Source: Meandrina meandrites (taxonomy: Eukaryota > Cnidaria > Anthozoa > Scleractinia > Meandrinidae). Taken from it: 64,000 nucleotides of DNA. The notes beneath the pieces were generated by a model. The model made no database searches, was not told where the DNA came from, and was given only the letters and a program-made list of their open reading frames with translations. Position numbers and translations under genes: made by a program. Positions 47,601 to 53,791 of this stretch are shown piece by piece (position 1 is the stretch's first letter; every line of letters starts with the position of its first letter). Location: the NCBI GenBank assembly GCA_963693305.1, contig OY855908.1, forward strand, positions 5,694,501 through 5,758,500. The letters are read 5' to 3'.

Positions 47601-49167
47601 AGGACTGAAATGTAAAGATGATTATGTTTCTTTGAAATCTGGTTATTGGTGGAAATGGCGGAGCGAGACACACAAACAACGTTACCGAGATTTCATCGCG
47701 AATCTCGAGACAATTTTACCCGCATGAGATGTTTCTAGCGCGCAATTCCCATTTCCGATACCAACGCCTTACAAGTGTCCAAGAGAAGAGTCTTGCAAGG
47801 GCGGTTTAGATTCCCCATGTGAAAATGGATACAAAGGCCCACTCTGTGCAGTGTGTAGTTCAGGATACTATAAACAGTTGCAAACATGCACACGATGTCC
47901 ATCAAAGAGTTGGCTGGTGGGACAGTTGTCGTTCATTGTTGCCACTATTTTCATAATCGTTGCTATTTCAGTGTGGATAAACAAAAGACAAAATAAGAGA
48001 GGGGAACGTCGCCCTCTGATAGACATGTTTTTGTCCAAACTAAAAATCATAATTGGCTTTTACCAGGTCACTAATGGATTGTTGCAAACATTCTCATATA
48101 TAAAATGGCCAGAATCCTTGGAAGCTATCGGCAAATATTCGGAAATACTTCAGATGGATGTTCTTCAGGTAGCACCCATTAACTGTCTTTTCTCGCAATT
48201 TCGCTTGAATGCCTTTGGAAGTTTGCTTGCCATGATGTCAATAAATGCTGCTGTTACTGGCGTTTCTGTTATCGCTTTCGCAGTACGTAAAGTAGTAATC
48301 TTACGAAGTCAAAGCATACTGAGTGATGAAAAGTCAAGTAAAATCTCAGCGACAAAAGAGATTGTGTTCAGGAATTTGTTTTTCTTCTTGTATGTTACTT
48401 ACCTGGGGACCTGTGCCAAGACAGCCAATGTTCTTCCACTTGCTTGCCAGACACTTTGCCGAGATAAAGAAGAAGAGTTCTGTTACAGCTACATGAAAGC
48501 AGATTACAGCATACAGTGCCAAGGTAAAAAGTACAATCATTGGCTTATCTTGGCATTCATTTCTGCTGCCTATATAGTTGCCCTCCCGACCGTTACGTTT
48601 ATCGCCATTTGGAGACTAAGAAGAGTATCTTTTGCATCAGATGACAATAAATTGCAGACTACAGGTTCTGGCATGGAGATTTTCTCAGGATTGAGTTTTC
48701 TGTTTGAAAACTACAACCATTGTTCATGGTATTGGGAATTAGTTGAAATGTCTCGTAAGGTGATCCTCACATCTGGTATGATTCTTGTGGGACAAGAGAG
48801 CAGGTCCTACATTGGCTTGGCATGGGTCGTCGCCGGGATGTATGGAATGACCTTTTCCTGGATCAAACCCATAAAAGACGTGACTGAAAACAGACTCATG
48901 GCTACGTCCCTTGCCATTACTGTAGTAAACTTGGGTGTTGGAGCTGTGAGCAGAATTCCTGCAGAGAACATATCAGCCTCGGGTGACGCGTACACGGATG
49001 CCGTCTTATTCAAAGTACTGATATTTGGAGCAAATACGTTGGTGATTGGCTTACTTGTTGGTAAGATAACAATGCTATACAAATATTTATGCGCACCTTT
49101 CCAAAGCTTACCCTTTGGCAATGTGGTGGAGATGTATAAGAGTAACAGTTCACGTCGATCCTTATAG
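20545..49167 (+). CDS. Gene 2: signal peptide / Ig / LRR / GCC2 / multi-TM receptor
   Basis: Start-to-stop receptor gene. Exons: 20545-20635 (signal peptide), 21802-22035 (Ig), 22453-22573 (N-cap), thirteen 72-nt LRR exons from 23632 to 41192, 42109-42198, 42748-42825, 43595-43669, 43813-43887, 45850-46052, 46591-46716 and 47504-49167. The sum is 3,693 nt, an exact 1,230 codons plus stop, with consistent phases throughout. Expected role: plasma-membrane receptor-like protein with an adhesive LRR/Ig ectodomain. This set of domains is not one I can name. An in-frame TGA at 47725-47727 (codon 751), where gene 1 has TTA (Leu), interrupts the stem before the membrane domain. The product is therefore a secreted ectodomain, a pseudogene, or the TGA is an allele or assembly error. 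The gene is swollen to 28.6 kb by transposons. Confidence 0.8.
20791..21496. mobile_element. MITE family E, copy 1
   Basis: Bounded by CTGTGTTCAC and GTGAACACAG inverted ends, with many internal 'aaacatgttt' palindromic words. A second copy is at 34695-35250. It occupies the first coding intron of gene 2. Confidence 0.6.
21802..22035 (+). CDS. Gene 2 Ig-like domain exon
   Basis: A 78-codon, phase 1-1 exon: [20 protein letters not shown], then [11 protein letters not shown], ending in [16 protein letters not shown] and a VSVIF G-strand. The two Ig cysteines and the YTCVATNxxG F-strand motif fit I-set Ig domains. The usual strand-C Trp is replaced (PIYTAIIR). The domain is nearly identical in gene 3 (61723-61956). 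Confidence 0.9.
22160..22236 (+). pseudogene. Degenerate second Ig exon remnant
   Basis: 'gaggaagggaacaacacttg' and 'tgtggccaccagcaag' match the F-strand end of the Ig exon (EEGNxTCVATSK). The remnant breaks off at 'gatgtgga', where a SINE fragment begins. Its parent may be gene 3's Ig exon (ATSK rather than ATNK). It is probably the relic of an Ig-exon duplication. Confidence 0.6.
22232..22300 (+). repeat. SINE fragment
   Basis: 'ggagtagaaatactcctaat' and 'gcttcatgctacagaaacc' are the reverse complement of the 3' part of the SINEs at 41366 and 62218. It is fused directly to the Ig exon remnant. Confidence 0.5.
22453..22573 (+). CDS. Gene 2 Cys-rich N-cap exon
   Basis: A 121-nt exon (phase 1 to 2) encoding [20 protein letters not shown], then CRNV...KC. 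Four cysteines just before the first LRR fit an LRR N-terminal cap role, though the spacing is not a textbook LRRNT. Gene 3's copy (62849-62957) is 12 nt shorter. Confidence 0.75.
22761..22783 (+). repeat. Poly-C tract
   Basis: A C-rich homopolymer run interrupted once by T. Low-complexity and prone to sequencing error. Confidence 0.9.
23364..23404 (+). repeat. (GGAA)n microsatellite
   Basis: About ten tandem GGAA/AAGG units in an intron of gene 2. Confidence 0.95.
23632..41192 (+). CDS. Gene 2 LRR exon array (thirteen 72-nt exons)
   Basis: Exons: 23632-23703, 25179-25250, 25838-25909, 26474-26545, 27533-27604, 27732-27803, 28938-29009, 29133-29204, 29358-29429, 30411-30482, 33866-33937, 35336-35407 and 41121-41192. 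Each is exactly 72 nt, flanked by phase 2 introns, and encodes one 24-residue LRR (typical: [20 protein letters not shown]). Because all are symmetric, any exon can be lost, duplicated or skipped without a frameshift. Exons 25838 to 33866 are very alike (SSNAI core), pointing to recent exon duplication. The exons at 23632, 35336 and 41121 are distinctive and have one-to-one partners in gene 3 or gene 1. The acceptor of 27732 was placed at the second AG (27730-27731), which restores 72 nt. Confidence 0.85.
24148..24795. mobile_element. TATATGGC-type element with terminal palindrome
   Basis: TATTATATGGCC at the left and GGCCATATAATAA near 24664-24676, then a palindrome at 24684-24795 ('gagaatcttgacctcggtca' and its complement). 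Same layout as 189-673. A 63-codon ORF at 24312-24503 plus following codons reading roughly [14 protein letters not shown] recalls the N-terminal part of Crypton/KIAA1958-type proteins. That match is weak. Confidence 0.45.
26034..26403 (+). pseudogene. LRR exon split by a MITE
   Basis: Acceptor 'tttacag' and AGATCTGTCTTC (26034-26045) form the start of an LRR exon. About 290 nt of MITE family A follow. LRR coding then resumes at 26336 ([31 protein letters not shown]) and reaches a donor 'gtaagta' at 26404. The 3' part has an in-frame TAA. The exon is dead, but skipping it keeps the frame. Confidence 0.75.
26045..26335 (+). mobile_element. MITE family A, copy 3 (inside an LRR exon)
   Basis: Contains the family core 'cgtcaaaaatactccgctac' and two outward-facing copies of 'cgatgaaacactgtctctcg'-type sequence. 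It resembles the copies at 6144, 18636 and 55664. It is flanked on both sides by LRR exon sequence, with TTC at the junctions. Confidence 0.7.
26869..27263. mobile_element. Foldback element, 395 bp
   Basis: Terminal inverted repeat TTCAAGAAAGAGTCGCTCGT at the left, ACGAGCGACTCTTTCTTGAA at the right. A second inner pair ('ttggtggac' / 'gtccaccaa') also matches. It sits in a gene 2 intron with no coding content. Confidence 0.65.
27403..27430 (+). ncRNA. Hammerhead-like motif (degenerate)
   Basis: CTGATGA followed by AGAC-ttgag-GTCT (a 4-bp stem), then AGCC and GAAAC. The order CUGAUGA / stem II / GAAA is that of a hammerhead core, but four extra nt precede GAAA. The sequence resembles the ends of Penelope-like elements. 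Catalysis is doubtful. Confidence 0.3.
28490..28690 (+). repeat. GC-rich dispersed repeat fragment
   Basis: A sharp rise in GC ('cctccccccgtcgggttgcc', 'gcccgcgcgcgccttcggcg') within an AT-rich intron. The composition shift suggests an inserted repeat. No boundaries or coding content could be fixed. Confidence 0.35.
28714..28768 (+). repeat. (TTAA)n microsatellite
   Basis: About 13 tandem TTAA units with one interruption. Confidence 0.95.
29515..30232 (+). repeat. Dispersed element G, copy 1
   Basis: Highly similar to 44599-45722: 'cacatgatttcgagtgcaat' at the start, 'cagttgataaatgcaaaaag' in the middle, 'ttttttcatgtatattatta' at the end. This copy lacks about 400 nt present in the other. 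The ORFs inside are short and inconsistent between copies, so it is a non-autonomous element. Confidence 0.6.
30285..30345 (+). pseudogene. Truncated LRR exon remnant
   Basis: Acceptor 'gctacag' and AAATTTGTCTTCAAACGCA match the start of the LRR exons. The following sequence is unrelated and no donor is in register. It lies 66 nt before the intact exon at 30411. Confidence 0.6.
30902..31042. repeat. Foldback MITE
   Basis: 'cttattcgatggtttagcat' at the left and 'atgctaaaccatcgaataag' at the right are exact inverted arms, around a centre with 'gctccttcgggg'. Confidence 0.75.
31083..31455 (+). repeat. Probable Penelope-type fragment with hammerhead-like end
   Basis: Contains an inverted pair ('aaactacactttcatcccga' / 'tcggggtgaaagtgtagttt'), a (TA)n run, then CTGATGA at 31427-31433. 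A 5-bp hairpin TGCTT/AAGCA and GGAAC follow. Conversion of GAAA to GAAC would weaken any ribozyme. Assignment to Penelope-like elements is by this motif only. Confidence 0.35.
31295..31362 (+). repeat. (TA)n microsatellite
   Basis: About 33 TA units. Confidence 0.95.
31620..33443 (-). mobile_element. RTE-like LINE, internally deleted, with 13-bp TSD
   Basis: Minus-strand fragments: an endonuclease N-part (33061-32837: [16 protein letters not shown]), an endonuclease C-part (32779-32255: [39 protein letters not shown]) and an RT C-terminal tail (32061-31699: [37 protein letters not shown]). These are the AP-endonuclease and tail motifs of RTE/CFDP2-type LINEs. The RT core between about 32255 and 32060 is missing. 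TGTGTAGCGCTTT occurs at 31607-31619 and 33444-33456, a 13-bp target duplication. The gene 1 intron near 70-190 shows the unoccupied flank. It cannot move on its own. Confidence 0.85.
33580..33780 (+). pseudogene. Duplicated LRR-exon neighbourhood with exon mostly deleted
   Basis: 'tttatcacgtgactcaccac' and 'aacctgtaagtgaaacaaagc' match the flanks of the LRR exon at 29358-29429. Only about 16 nt of its 3' end ('aaggttgaaaaacct', 33713-33726) remain before the donor. It is a relic of a segmental exon duplication whose exon was lost by deletion. Confidence 0.6.
34258..34542 (+). repeat. (TCATA)n pentanucleotide array
   Basis: About 55 copies of TCATA with a few variants. Because the unit is 5 nt with no stop codon, it creates three artefactual overlapping ORFs of 93-146 codons (IISYH repeats). 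Confidence 0.97.
34695..35250. mobile_element. MITE family E, copy 2
   Basis: Shares 'gatcacgaatgaaacatg', 'cgttgcgcgaatcatgatcg' and many 'aaacatgtt' words with 20791-21496. Ends are CTATGTTTAC and GTGAGCACAG, more diverged than in copy 1. Confidence 0.55.
35470..35665 (-). repeat. SINE fragment in an intron
   Basis: 'actagtccatcgcaaggcta' with 'ccagcattatttttgccggt' and 'gtatccatttacacgcct' match the other SINE copies. It is orthologous in position to 2045-2200 (both follow the divergent LRR exon). Confidence 0.5.
36359..36586 (-). pseudogene. LINE fragment with zf-RVT-like tail
   Basis: The minus-strand ORF reads [20 protein letters not shown]. The HLFxHC...W pattern is the zinc-binding region at the C-terminus of many L1-type reverse transcriptases. 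The rest of the element is not visible. Small and degenerate. Confidence 0.45.
36575..37165 (+). repeat. Two copies of a GCCGG-rich palindromic repeat
   Basis: 36575-36700 and about 37050-37160 share 'aaataaac.ccgggggcgttt', 'ataaacgccgggt' and 'ttaacgccgg'. Each copy is internally self-complementary. They lie in direct orientation around about 350 nt of unrelated sequence. Confidence 0.6.
38297..38842 (+). pseudogene. Penelope RT palm fragment
   Basis: 182 codons with [10 protein letters not shown] (RT motif B region), YVDDIY (catalytic motif C) and LDFKVTI (motif D-like). It is open only in this segment; upstream motif A is out of frame, so it is a relic. Confidence 0.8.
38898..39377 (+). 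pseudogene. Penelope GIY-YIG endonuclease domain
   Basis: 160 codons. A zinc-finger-like stretch ([14 protein letters not shown]...C) precedes a GIY-YIG core with [26 protein letters not shown] and [13 protein letters not shown]. The two conserved Tyr positions, Arg and Glu of GIY-YIG nucleases appear present. It stands in a frame separate from the RT fragment. Confidence 0.8.
39515..39586 (-). tRNA. tRNA-Thr(GGT)-like, copy 1
   Basis: Cloverleaf on the minus strand: acceptor GGCTTCA/TGAAGCC (7 bp), D-stem GCTC/GAGC, variable loop AGGTC, T-arm ACGGG-TTCGAAT-CCCGT. A and B box promoters look intact (TAGCTCAGTTGG, GGTTCGAATCC). The anticodon would be GGT. However, position 33 is C instead of U and the anticodon stem has an A-C mismatch, and eukaryotes normally use AGT for Thr. 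A tRNA-derived repeat is more likely than a working tRNA. Confidence 0.6.
39764..39835 (-). tRNA. tRNA-Thr(GGT)-like, copy 2
   Basis: Identical to copy 1 and exactly 249 nt further on. Same C33 and stem mismatch. Confidence 0.6.
40013..40084 (-). tRNA. tRNA-Thr(GGT)-like, copy 3
   Basis: Identical to copies 1 and 2. The third repeat unit is truncated after 40112, where Penelope 3' sequence resumes. Confidence 0.6.
40303..40330 (+). ncRNA. Hammerhead ribozyme-like motif of the Penelope element
   Basis: CTGATGA (40303-40309), then U, then GCCG-ttgat-CGGC (perfect 4-bp stem II) and GAAA (40324-40327), the invariant hammerhead core in order. Penelope-like elements are known to carry small hammerheads. 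'AAGC' at 40273-40276 can pair with GCTT after the core, but I could not build a perfect cleavage site (UH) there. Activity as a monomer is unproven. Confidence 0.5.
41366..41598 (-). mobile_element. tRNA-derived SINE
   Basis: On the minus strand it starts with a tRNA-like head (GGGGGCGTGGTGGCCTAATG, ...GGTTCGACCCC, anticodon loop CTCCGGA, giving CCG, Arg) at about 41596-41525. A body with 'gatggactagcatcacatcc' and 'ggagtagaaatactcc' follows. The head has polymerase III A and B boxes. A second full copy is at 62218-62432. Confidence 0.7.
42109..43887 (+). CDS. Gene 2 C-terminal LRR/cap exons
   Basis: Exons 42109-42198 (90 nt), 42748-42825 (78 nt), 43595-43669 (75 nt) and 43813-43887 (75 nt) match gene 1's set in length and phase. 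The acceptor of 42748 is 'tttaag' where gene 1 has 'ttttag', a weaker site. Conservation of the third and fourth exons is high, including the unusual GTGACG donor. They close the LRR domain before the Cys-rich region. Confidence 0.8.
42879..43153. mobile_element. 'CAGGGGCGTAGC' MITE, copy 1
   Basis: Ends TCAGGGGCGTAGC and GCTACGGCCCTGA are inverted repeats. It holds a C-tract/A-tract run near 42966-42993. A related left end is at 62477. Confidence 0.6.
44599..45722 (+). repeat. Dispersed element G, copy 2
   Basis: Longer relative of 29515-30232. It begins with a palindrome (44599-44762, 'atcacatgatttcgagtgca' and complement). Inverted ends TTATTAATAATATACATGAAAAAA-like (44762) and TTTTTTCATGTATATTATTAA (45702-45722) suggest a nested element. 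No transposase seen. Confidence 0.6.
45850..46716 (+). CDS. Gene 2 GCC2/ephrin-receptor-like Cys-rich exons
   Basis: 45850-46052 encodes [20 protein letters not shown], continuing to [10 protein letters not shown]...KCTTCPPG. 46591-46716 encodes [20 protein letters not shown] to CKSCPEG. Cys pairs are spaced as in GCC2_GCC3 repeats. Phases (2-1, 1-1) and lengths are identical to gene 1. Confidence 0.8.
47504..49167 (+). CDS. Gene 2 Cys-rich stem and multi-TM exon with internal TGA
   Basis: Opens in phase 1 ([20 protein letters not shown]). The stem is interrupted by TGA at 47725-47727, then continues in the same frame through [20 protein letters not shown] to a membrane domain open to TAG 49165-49167. 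Hydrophobic segments, counted from Met 47851, lie at about residues 21-42, 64-83, 119-145, 171-192, 230-253, 302-314, 319-337, 349-367 and 385-405, so about nine. A conserved stretch [20 protein letters not shown] recalls the YWE-E-RK motif of multi-TM proteins with GPLC-type Cys-rich stems in many eukaryotes. Function unassigned. The tail has basic residues ([10 protein letters not shown]). Confidence 0.8.
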
Positions 49168-49927
49168 GAAAATTATAACTCTTTAATATTGGTTTACCTT
49201 CCCCAGTTATTAAATATAAAAATAAGCCCTTTGCATGACTCGGTCACATGATACAAAATCAGCCTTGCTGGACAGCAAATTACATAGTGGGACACCCATT
49301 GAGAACAAAGAAACTCGCACCAGGCAAGCCTGACTTATTCCTTTCTTTTGGATGCCCCACTGCGCAACTTGAAGCCCAGCATGGCTGATTTTTCTACCAT
49401 CGACCGGGTCGTGCACTGCAAAAAGCCTACTGAATATCCAACTTCTAAACGAAGCTAAGAATGCCACAATTTATGGCTACTGTACCAACGGTCGTAGTAA
49501 AGTAATGTAACGGGTTGTCATGTTACGTGGTGTTTTTTTTACTCGCACAGTACCTCTTTTCACTTATTGCAGGGACGGAGAAAGATAGTTATTTTGGCAT
49601 TAATTTCTTTTACTTCCTCTTATAAAATATTGCTATGGCCTGGAGTAGGTATTATTGACTATAGCGTCTTCGAGATGGTAACCACCGTCTAAAGAAATAT
49701 TGGGAATCATGAATTTTTTGAACCATGCTATATATAAAAAAGCATTCCTTCCAAGAAGGGAAGCAATTTTCCTTCACGCTTCACAACACAAAAGACTAGT
49801 ACTCTTTTTCATGCAGTTCTCGGGCAGTTATGAGTTGACTTAACCTGAATCTCTATTTCTACCATTAATTTTAGCCCATGCTACTGCTCAAAGCTTGCCG
49901 CATGTTCCCAGGCTTCCCATTACCTTT

Positions 49928-51037
49928 TTACAGTGCGACTACTCGAACCGGGGCACCCTGAACAAAATTAACCAATCACAGTGTAAATTGAAAACAAAGG
50001 ATAGGGACATTTTTTAGCAACGGACCAATGACATTCTAGGACGCAAACAAAAGATTAGTAACAAAATTTGAACTGTCAACAACGTTACGAACAGATGCGG
50101 ACCTCTCAGGAAACTTGCCTTGTCTTTGATTGGTTACTTTCGATCCTAAATTTTTAAGAGCAAGCAAAATCAGTCTTGGGTTTTCAAATTCGATGGAATA
50201 ATAAATAATATTCGCCGCCACGATCAGTGTATATATACGTAAAGGAAACGTTAGTATACAATTGGAATTAAACAAACCTTTATTGGCTTTGCATTTACAG
50301 ACAATCTCTAGCTCTCACAAGAACTTTTTTATGCTACAAAATAAAACGCAATGCATGGGATAATTCTTCTGTTTGTCTTTGAACGTTTGTTGTTTACATG
50401 TAACCGAAAACACGGTAGGTCAACATGATGAACGATGCCGTTGAGCAGTAGCCTTTGCTGCATTTCTGTGCTACTAATGTTAGGCTTGCACAGTTTTTCG
50501 TTTTCTAAAAATTCAACGACATCTTCCACCATTTTTTAACGTGGCGCGGCTGCTCTCCGTACATGCATCGATGAATTGTTTAAATAATTGTCACGCAAAA
50601 CGTTTTGTGCCGACTACTTTGCCTGCGATTATCTGTTGGTTCATTCCAGTGTGATGTAAGTCCAAAACGCGCTCTCGTAACAATTGGGAATGTCGGCGAC
50701 CATTATCATATATCCCCCGTCACGATTCAATCGAACTTGAGCGTTTTGATAAAACGCCATTTTGGAAACTTTTACATGGAAAACATGAACAGAGCTTTTG
50801 AATGAAACTTAAAATTTAGGATCGAAATGAACCAATCAAATAAAAGGCAAGTTTCCTGAGAGGTCCGCATCTGTTTGTAACGTTATTGACAGTTCAAATT
50901 TTGTTGCTAATCTTTTGTTTACGTTCTAGAACGTTATTGGTCCGTTACTAAAAAATGTCCCTATCCTTTGTTTTCAATTAACACTGTGATTGGTTAATTT
51001 TGTTCAGGGTGCCCCGGTTCGAGTAGTCGCACTGTAA
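49928..51037. mobile_element. Tc1/mariner-type non-autonomous element with long TIRs
   Basis: Inverted repeats of about 225 nt start CAGTGCGACTACTCGAACCG and end with the complement. They are flanked by TA on both sides, the target duplication of Tc1/mariner elements. The 650-nt core has no transposase. Gene 1's equivalent spacer (near 10800) lacks it. Confidence 0.7.
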
Positions 51038-51199
51038 GTTTCTGCAGCAACTACTATACGGAATTCATGTATCCATTTACACAACTTGGTCGAGAGATGC
51101 ACTGTGGAGTTAAACTATGGGATTGTGATTCTAAGCAAATATAGTTTTGAAAACAAGACAGATTATATTGATCAAGTGCTCAAATTGATTTCAAAATTT

Positions 51200-51211
51200 A
51201 ATAACAATAAT

Positions 51212-51244
<33 letters not shown>
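51200..51244 (+). repeat. (AAT)n microsatellite, left of LINE
   Basis: Tandem AAT units abutting the 3' end of the LINE insertion. Confidence 0.9.
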
Positions 51245-51248
<4 letters not shown>

Positions 51249-51253
<5 letters not shown>

Positions 51254-53538
51254 ATACAATAATCTTTATTAACATATTCCAGACAAGTTGCGATTTACAA
51301 GGTAAAAATTCCAATATTAAAATATCCAAGGCACAAAAAGTTATTATTATCATCATTATCATCATCGTCATATCATATATGTCATGATATCATGGTTACT
51401 ACAACTAGTACTAATACTACTATCATCATCATAACATTAATTAACATATTCCATACAAATTGGTATATACAAGGTAAAAGAAAGTAGAAGAAATAAACTA
51501 TTAAAACCTATTTCAACAGTGTTTACATAATGGCTCCCTCCTGGGTTTCAACGTCAATATCGGTATATACAAGGTAAAAATAAATAAACTATTAAAACCT
51601 ATTTGAACAGTGTTTACATGATGGCTCCCTCCTGGGTTTCAACGTCAATATCGATGTTCTTAAAGTCACAAAAGGCTTTCCTTCTAGCTCTTGAACCTCT
51701 TAGGCAGGTTAGTGCGGATCTTAGTAAAGCGAAGGATGTCCTTGCTCTTATCCAGGAGATTGTTTTAGCATAATGTTCTCCTTTCTTGATGGAGATCAGC
51801 TGCGCCAGTCTGGAATGGTATTGCAAGCACTCGTTTCCCATGCCGCCTGTTGACGTGAAAATAAGGGGTGTAAAAGTTCCTTGTTCGATATCCAAAACCC
51901 TCCTCGCGTAAAGGCGCTTCTTCTCATTCTCATGATTGCGGTATATCTGTTGGAGCTCTAGGTCCCTATACGAATCAGCATTAGGGTGACAAACCCTCAC
52001 GTCAAAGAATGCTGATCGTTGGTTCTCCCAGAACCCGCGCGCATGAATATCCAATCTCGCATCTGGCGCTCGATTAGAACCGCTTCCCAGCTTTTCACCC
52101 GAGATATCTTGCAGGACAGGCTCAATCTCAACATCGGTACAAACCATATTCAGGAGTTCGGCTTCTAAGTCCCTCAGCTCATTGTGACGTTGGGTAACGA
52201 ACCCACCTCTCTTGCATATCATTGCGTGGTCCACTGTAAAAGCATCACCGCATACACAGGTGGAGGGGATATCATCAACCGGCCAATCATAGCGCAGTTT
52301 GATTGCATCGCGGAACTCTCTCTTATTTAGATTGAAACCCATTTCACGAAGGGGGAGTACCGTCAGCCAAACAGATGACCCTTTTTCCGCAGCAAGGTCA
52401 AGTGCCCGTTGGACTTTCTGTGGGGCTACTCCTCTGATATGCTCTGCCCTGTCTTGGAGCACCGTTGCTCTCTCACTCCTCATTGCCTGTTGCAGTGGCT
52501 TGACCAAAGAATCATCCGGCATCTGATGGGATTGAGCCACGATCTGTTGGACCAGCGGGATGGTAACTTTGACGGAGGAGGATTGCTCAAGATTTGCGTC
52601 AAGACACGGGTTTGTCATGCCAAGCCCCCCTAGACGGACTGGCAGTGCTAGAATGTCCCTGTCCAGCCGAGTGCACCTATGCTCCGTAGTTGCAGGGATG
52701 AGCATCTTAGATATGGCATTCTCCTAAGGCTCCAATAATTCTTGAATATCAGGCAAAGTTCTCAAAAAATAGGTCCATCGATGCTTGAGGCCAAAGGTGT
52801 AAGCAGCATAACACGCTTGAGGCTGAGAAAGAGCAAACTCTGCCAGCTTGGTAATCTCGCTGACCCAGTTGGTCACCTTCTCACTAACGTATTCCTCTAG
52901 GTATTCCCGTGAACCTATCACCGCACCCAGATGTTTTTGTCCCTCTACCGTCACATTGACAGCCGTGTCCTTGAACACTTCTTTCACGCTTGCCTCTTTA
53001 TCTGGCTTTGAGATAATCCAACATTTCTTGGGGTTGGGAAAATAGCCAAAGACTGGGCTAAGGCTGTTGAGGACATCCCACCATTTCTTGATTTCCAGTA
53101 CCGAGCCAGCTCCACAGGCATCGTCAGCAAACCAGCACTGTTTAGTACTGGACGCCGCCTGCAGGCTTGTGATCAGCGGCTGCACACTTAAGGCGTAGAG
53201 GGCCATAGCAAGTGGGTCACCCTGTGTTGTTCCTTCAGCTGACGTGATCTCTTTGCCGCCGGTAATAAACAAGCGTGCCGACTTCCTGTAAGTATTGATG
53301 GCGTATGCTGCAATTATAGGGCAGAGAACCCGGATATTATGCAGTGAAGTTGCTCTGTTAAGTGCATTGAATGCGTTAGAAGCGTCGATGAGCAGTACCG
53401 CGTCCGTGTCATCTGCTTCAAATATGGCATGCATAGCATGTATAGCAGCCTCGCTGCCGGACTTTTGACCTGCGCATAGCTGGAGTGAACCACTCGCCTC
53501 AACCACGTCTCCCTTAGAAACGTTCATTACACACTTAC

Positions 53539-53541
<3 letters not shown>
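51249..53541 (-). mobile_element. 5'-truncated LINE with restriction-like endonuclease
   Basis: Minus-strand ORF from 53527 to 51614 with one TAG at 52724-52726. RT motifs: [14 protein letters not shown] (motif A), [16 protein letters not shown] (motif B), CWFADDACG (motif C, FADD), HLGAVIGS. The C-terminal part has [19 protein letters not shown] (CCHC-like) then [27 protein letters not shown] and [12 protein letters not shown], which fits a PD-(D/E)XK restriction-like endonuclease as in R2/NeSL-type elements. The 3' UTR holds a duplicated stretch of about 100 nt (51467-51566 and 51567-51651). It inserted within an AAT-rich tract. A single nonsense codon suggests a young copy. Confidence 0.85.
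51614..53527 (-). pseudogene. Reverse transcriptase / restriction-like endonuclease ORF, one nonsense codon
   Basis: 638 codon positions in one frame, interrupted once (LLEP-stop-ENAIS). The order is RT fingers/palm, thumb, CCHC knuckle, endonuclease-like domain. The 5' end lacks RT finger motifs and any N-terminal DNA-binding domain. It ends [14 protein letters not shown] at 51614. Confidence 0.8.

Positions 53542-53607
<66 letters not shown>
53540..53607 (+). repeat. (AAT)n microsatellite, right of LINE
   Basis: About 22 AAT units at the truncated 5' end of the LINE. With the tract at 51200 it marks the AAT-rich target, which is short in gene 1 (10930-10950). Confidence 0.9.
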
Positions 53608-53791
53608 GTCCGCGTTTACTCTAAATTCCATATCAGATCTTCTCTAACTACATTGATGCGTGTCAAACATAAGTAGCAATCAGCATTCCACGACTATCAT
53701 AAAGATATGAAGTGTAACATATGCCTCACGACACGAAACCCCGCCAAAGCAGCAAGTCTGGGAAATGTAAAACACGCCGTAAAAAAGTATT

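Noticed and set aside
47725..47727. Selenocysteine reading of the TGA
   Set aside because: The paralogue has Leu, no conserved Cys is present at the site, and no SECIS-like element was recognised. Nonsense mutation is the simpler reading.
52299..53045. Plus-strand ORFs opposite the LINE
   Set aside because: Antisense shadows of the reverse transcriptase ORF; no recognisable motif.
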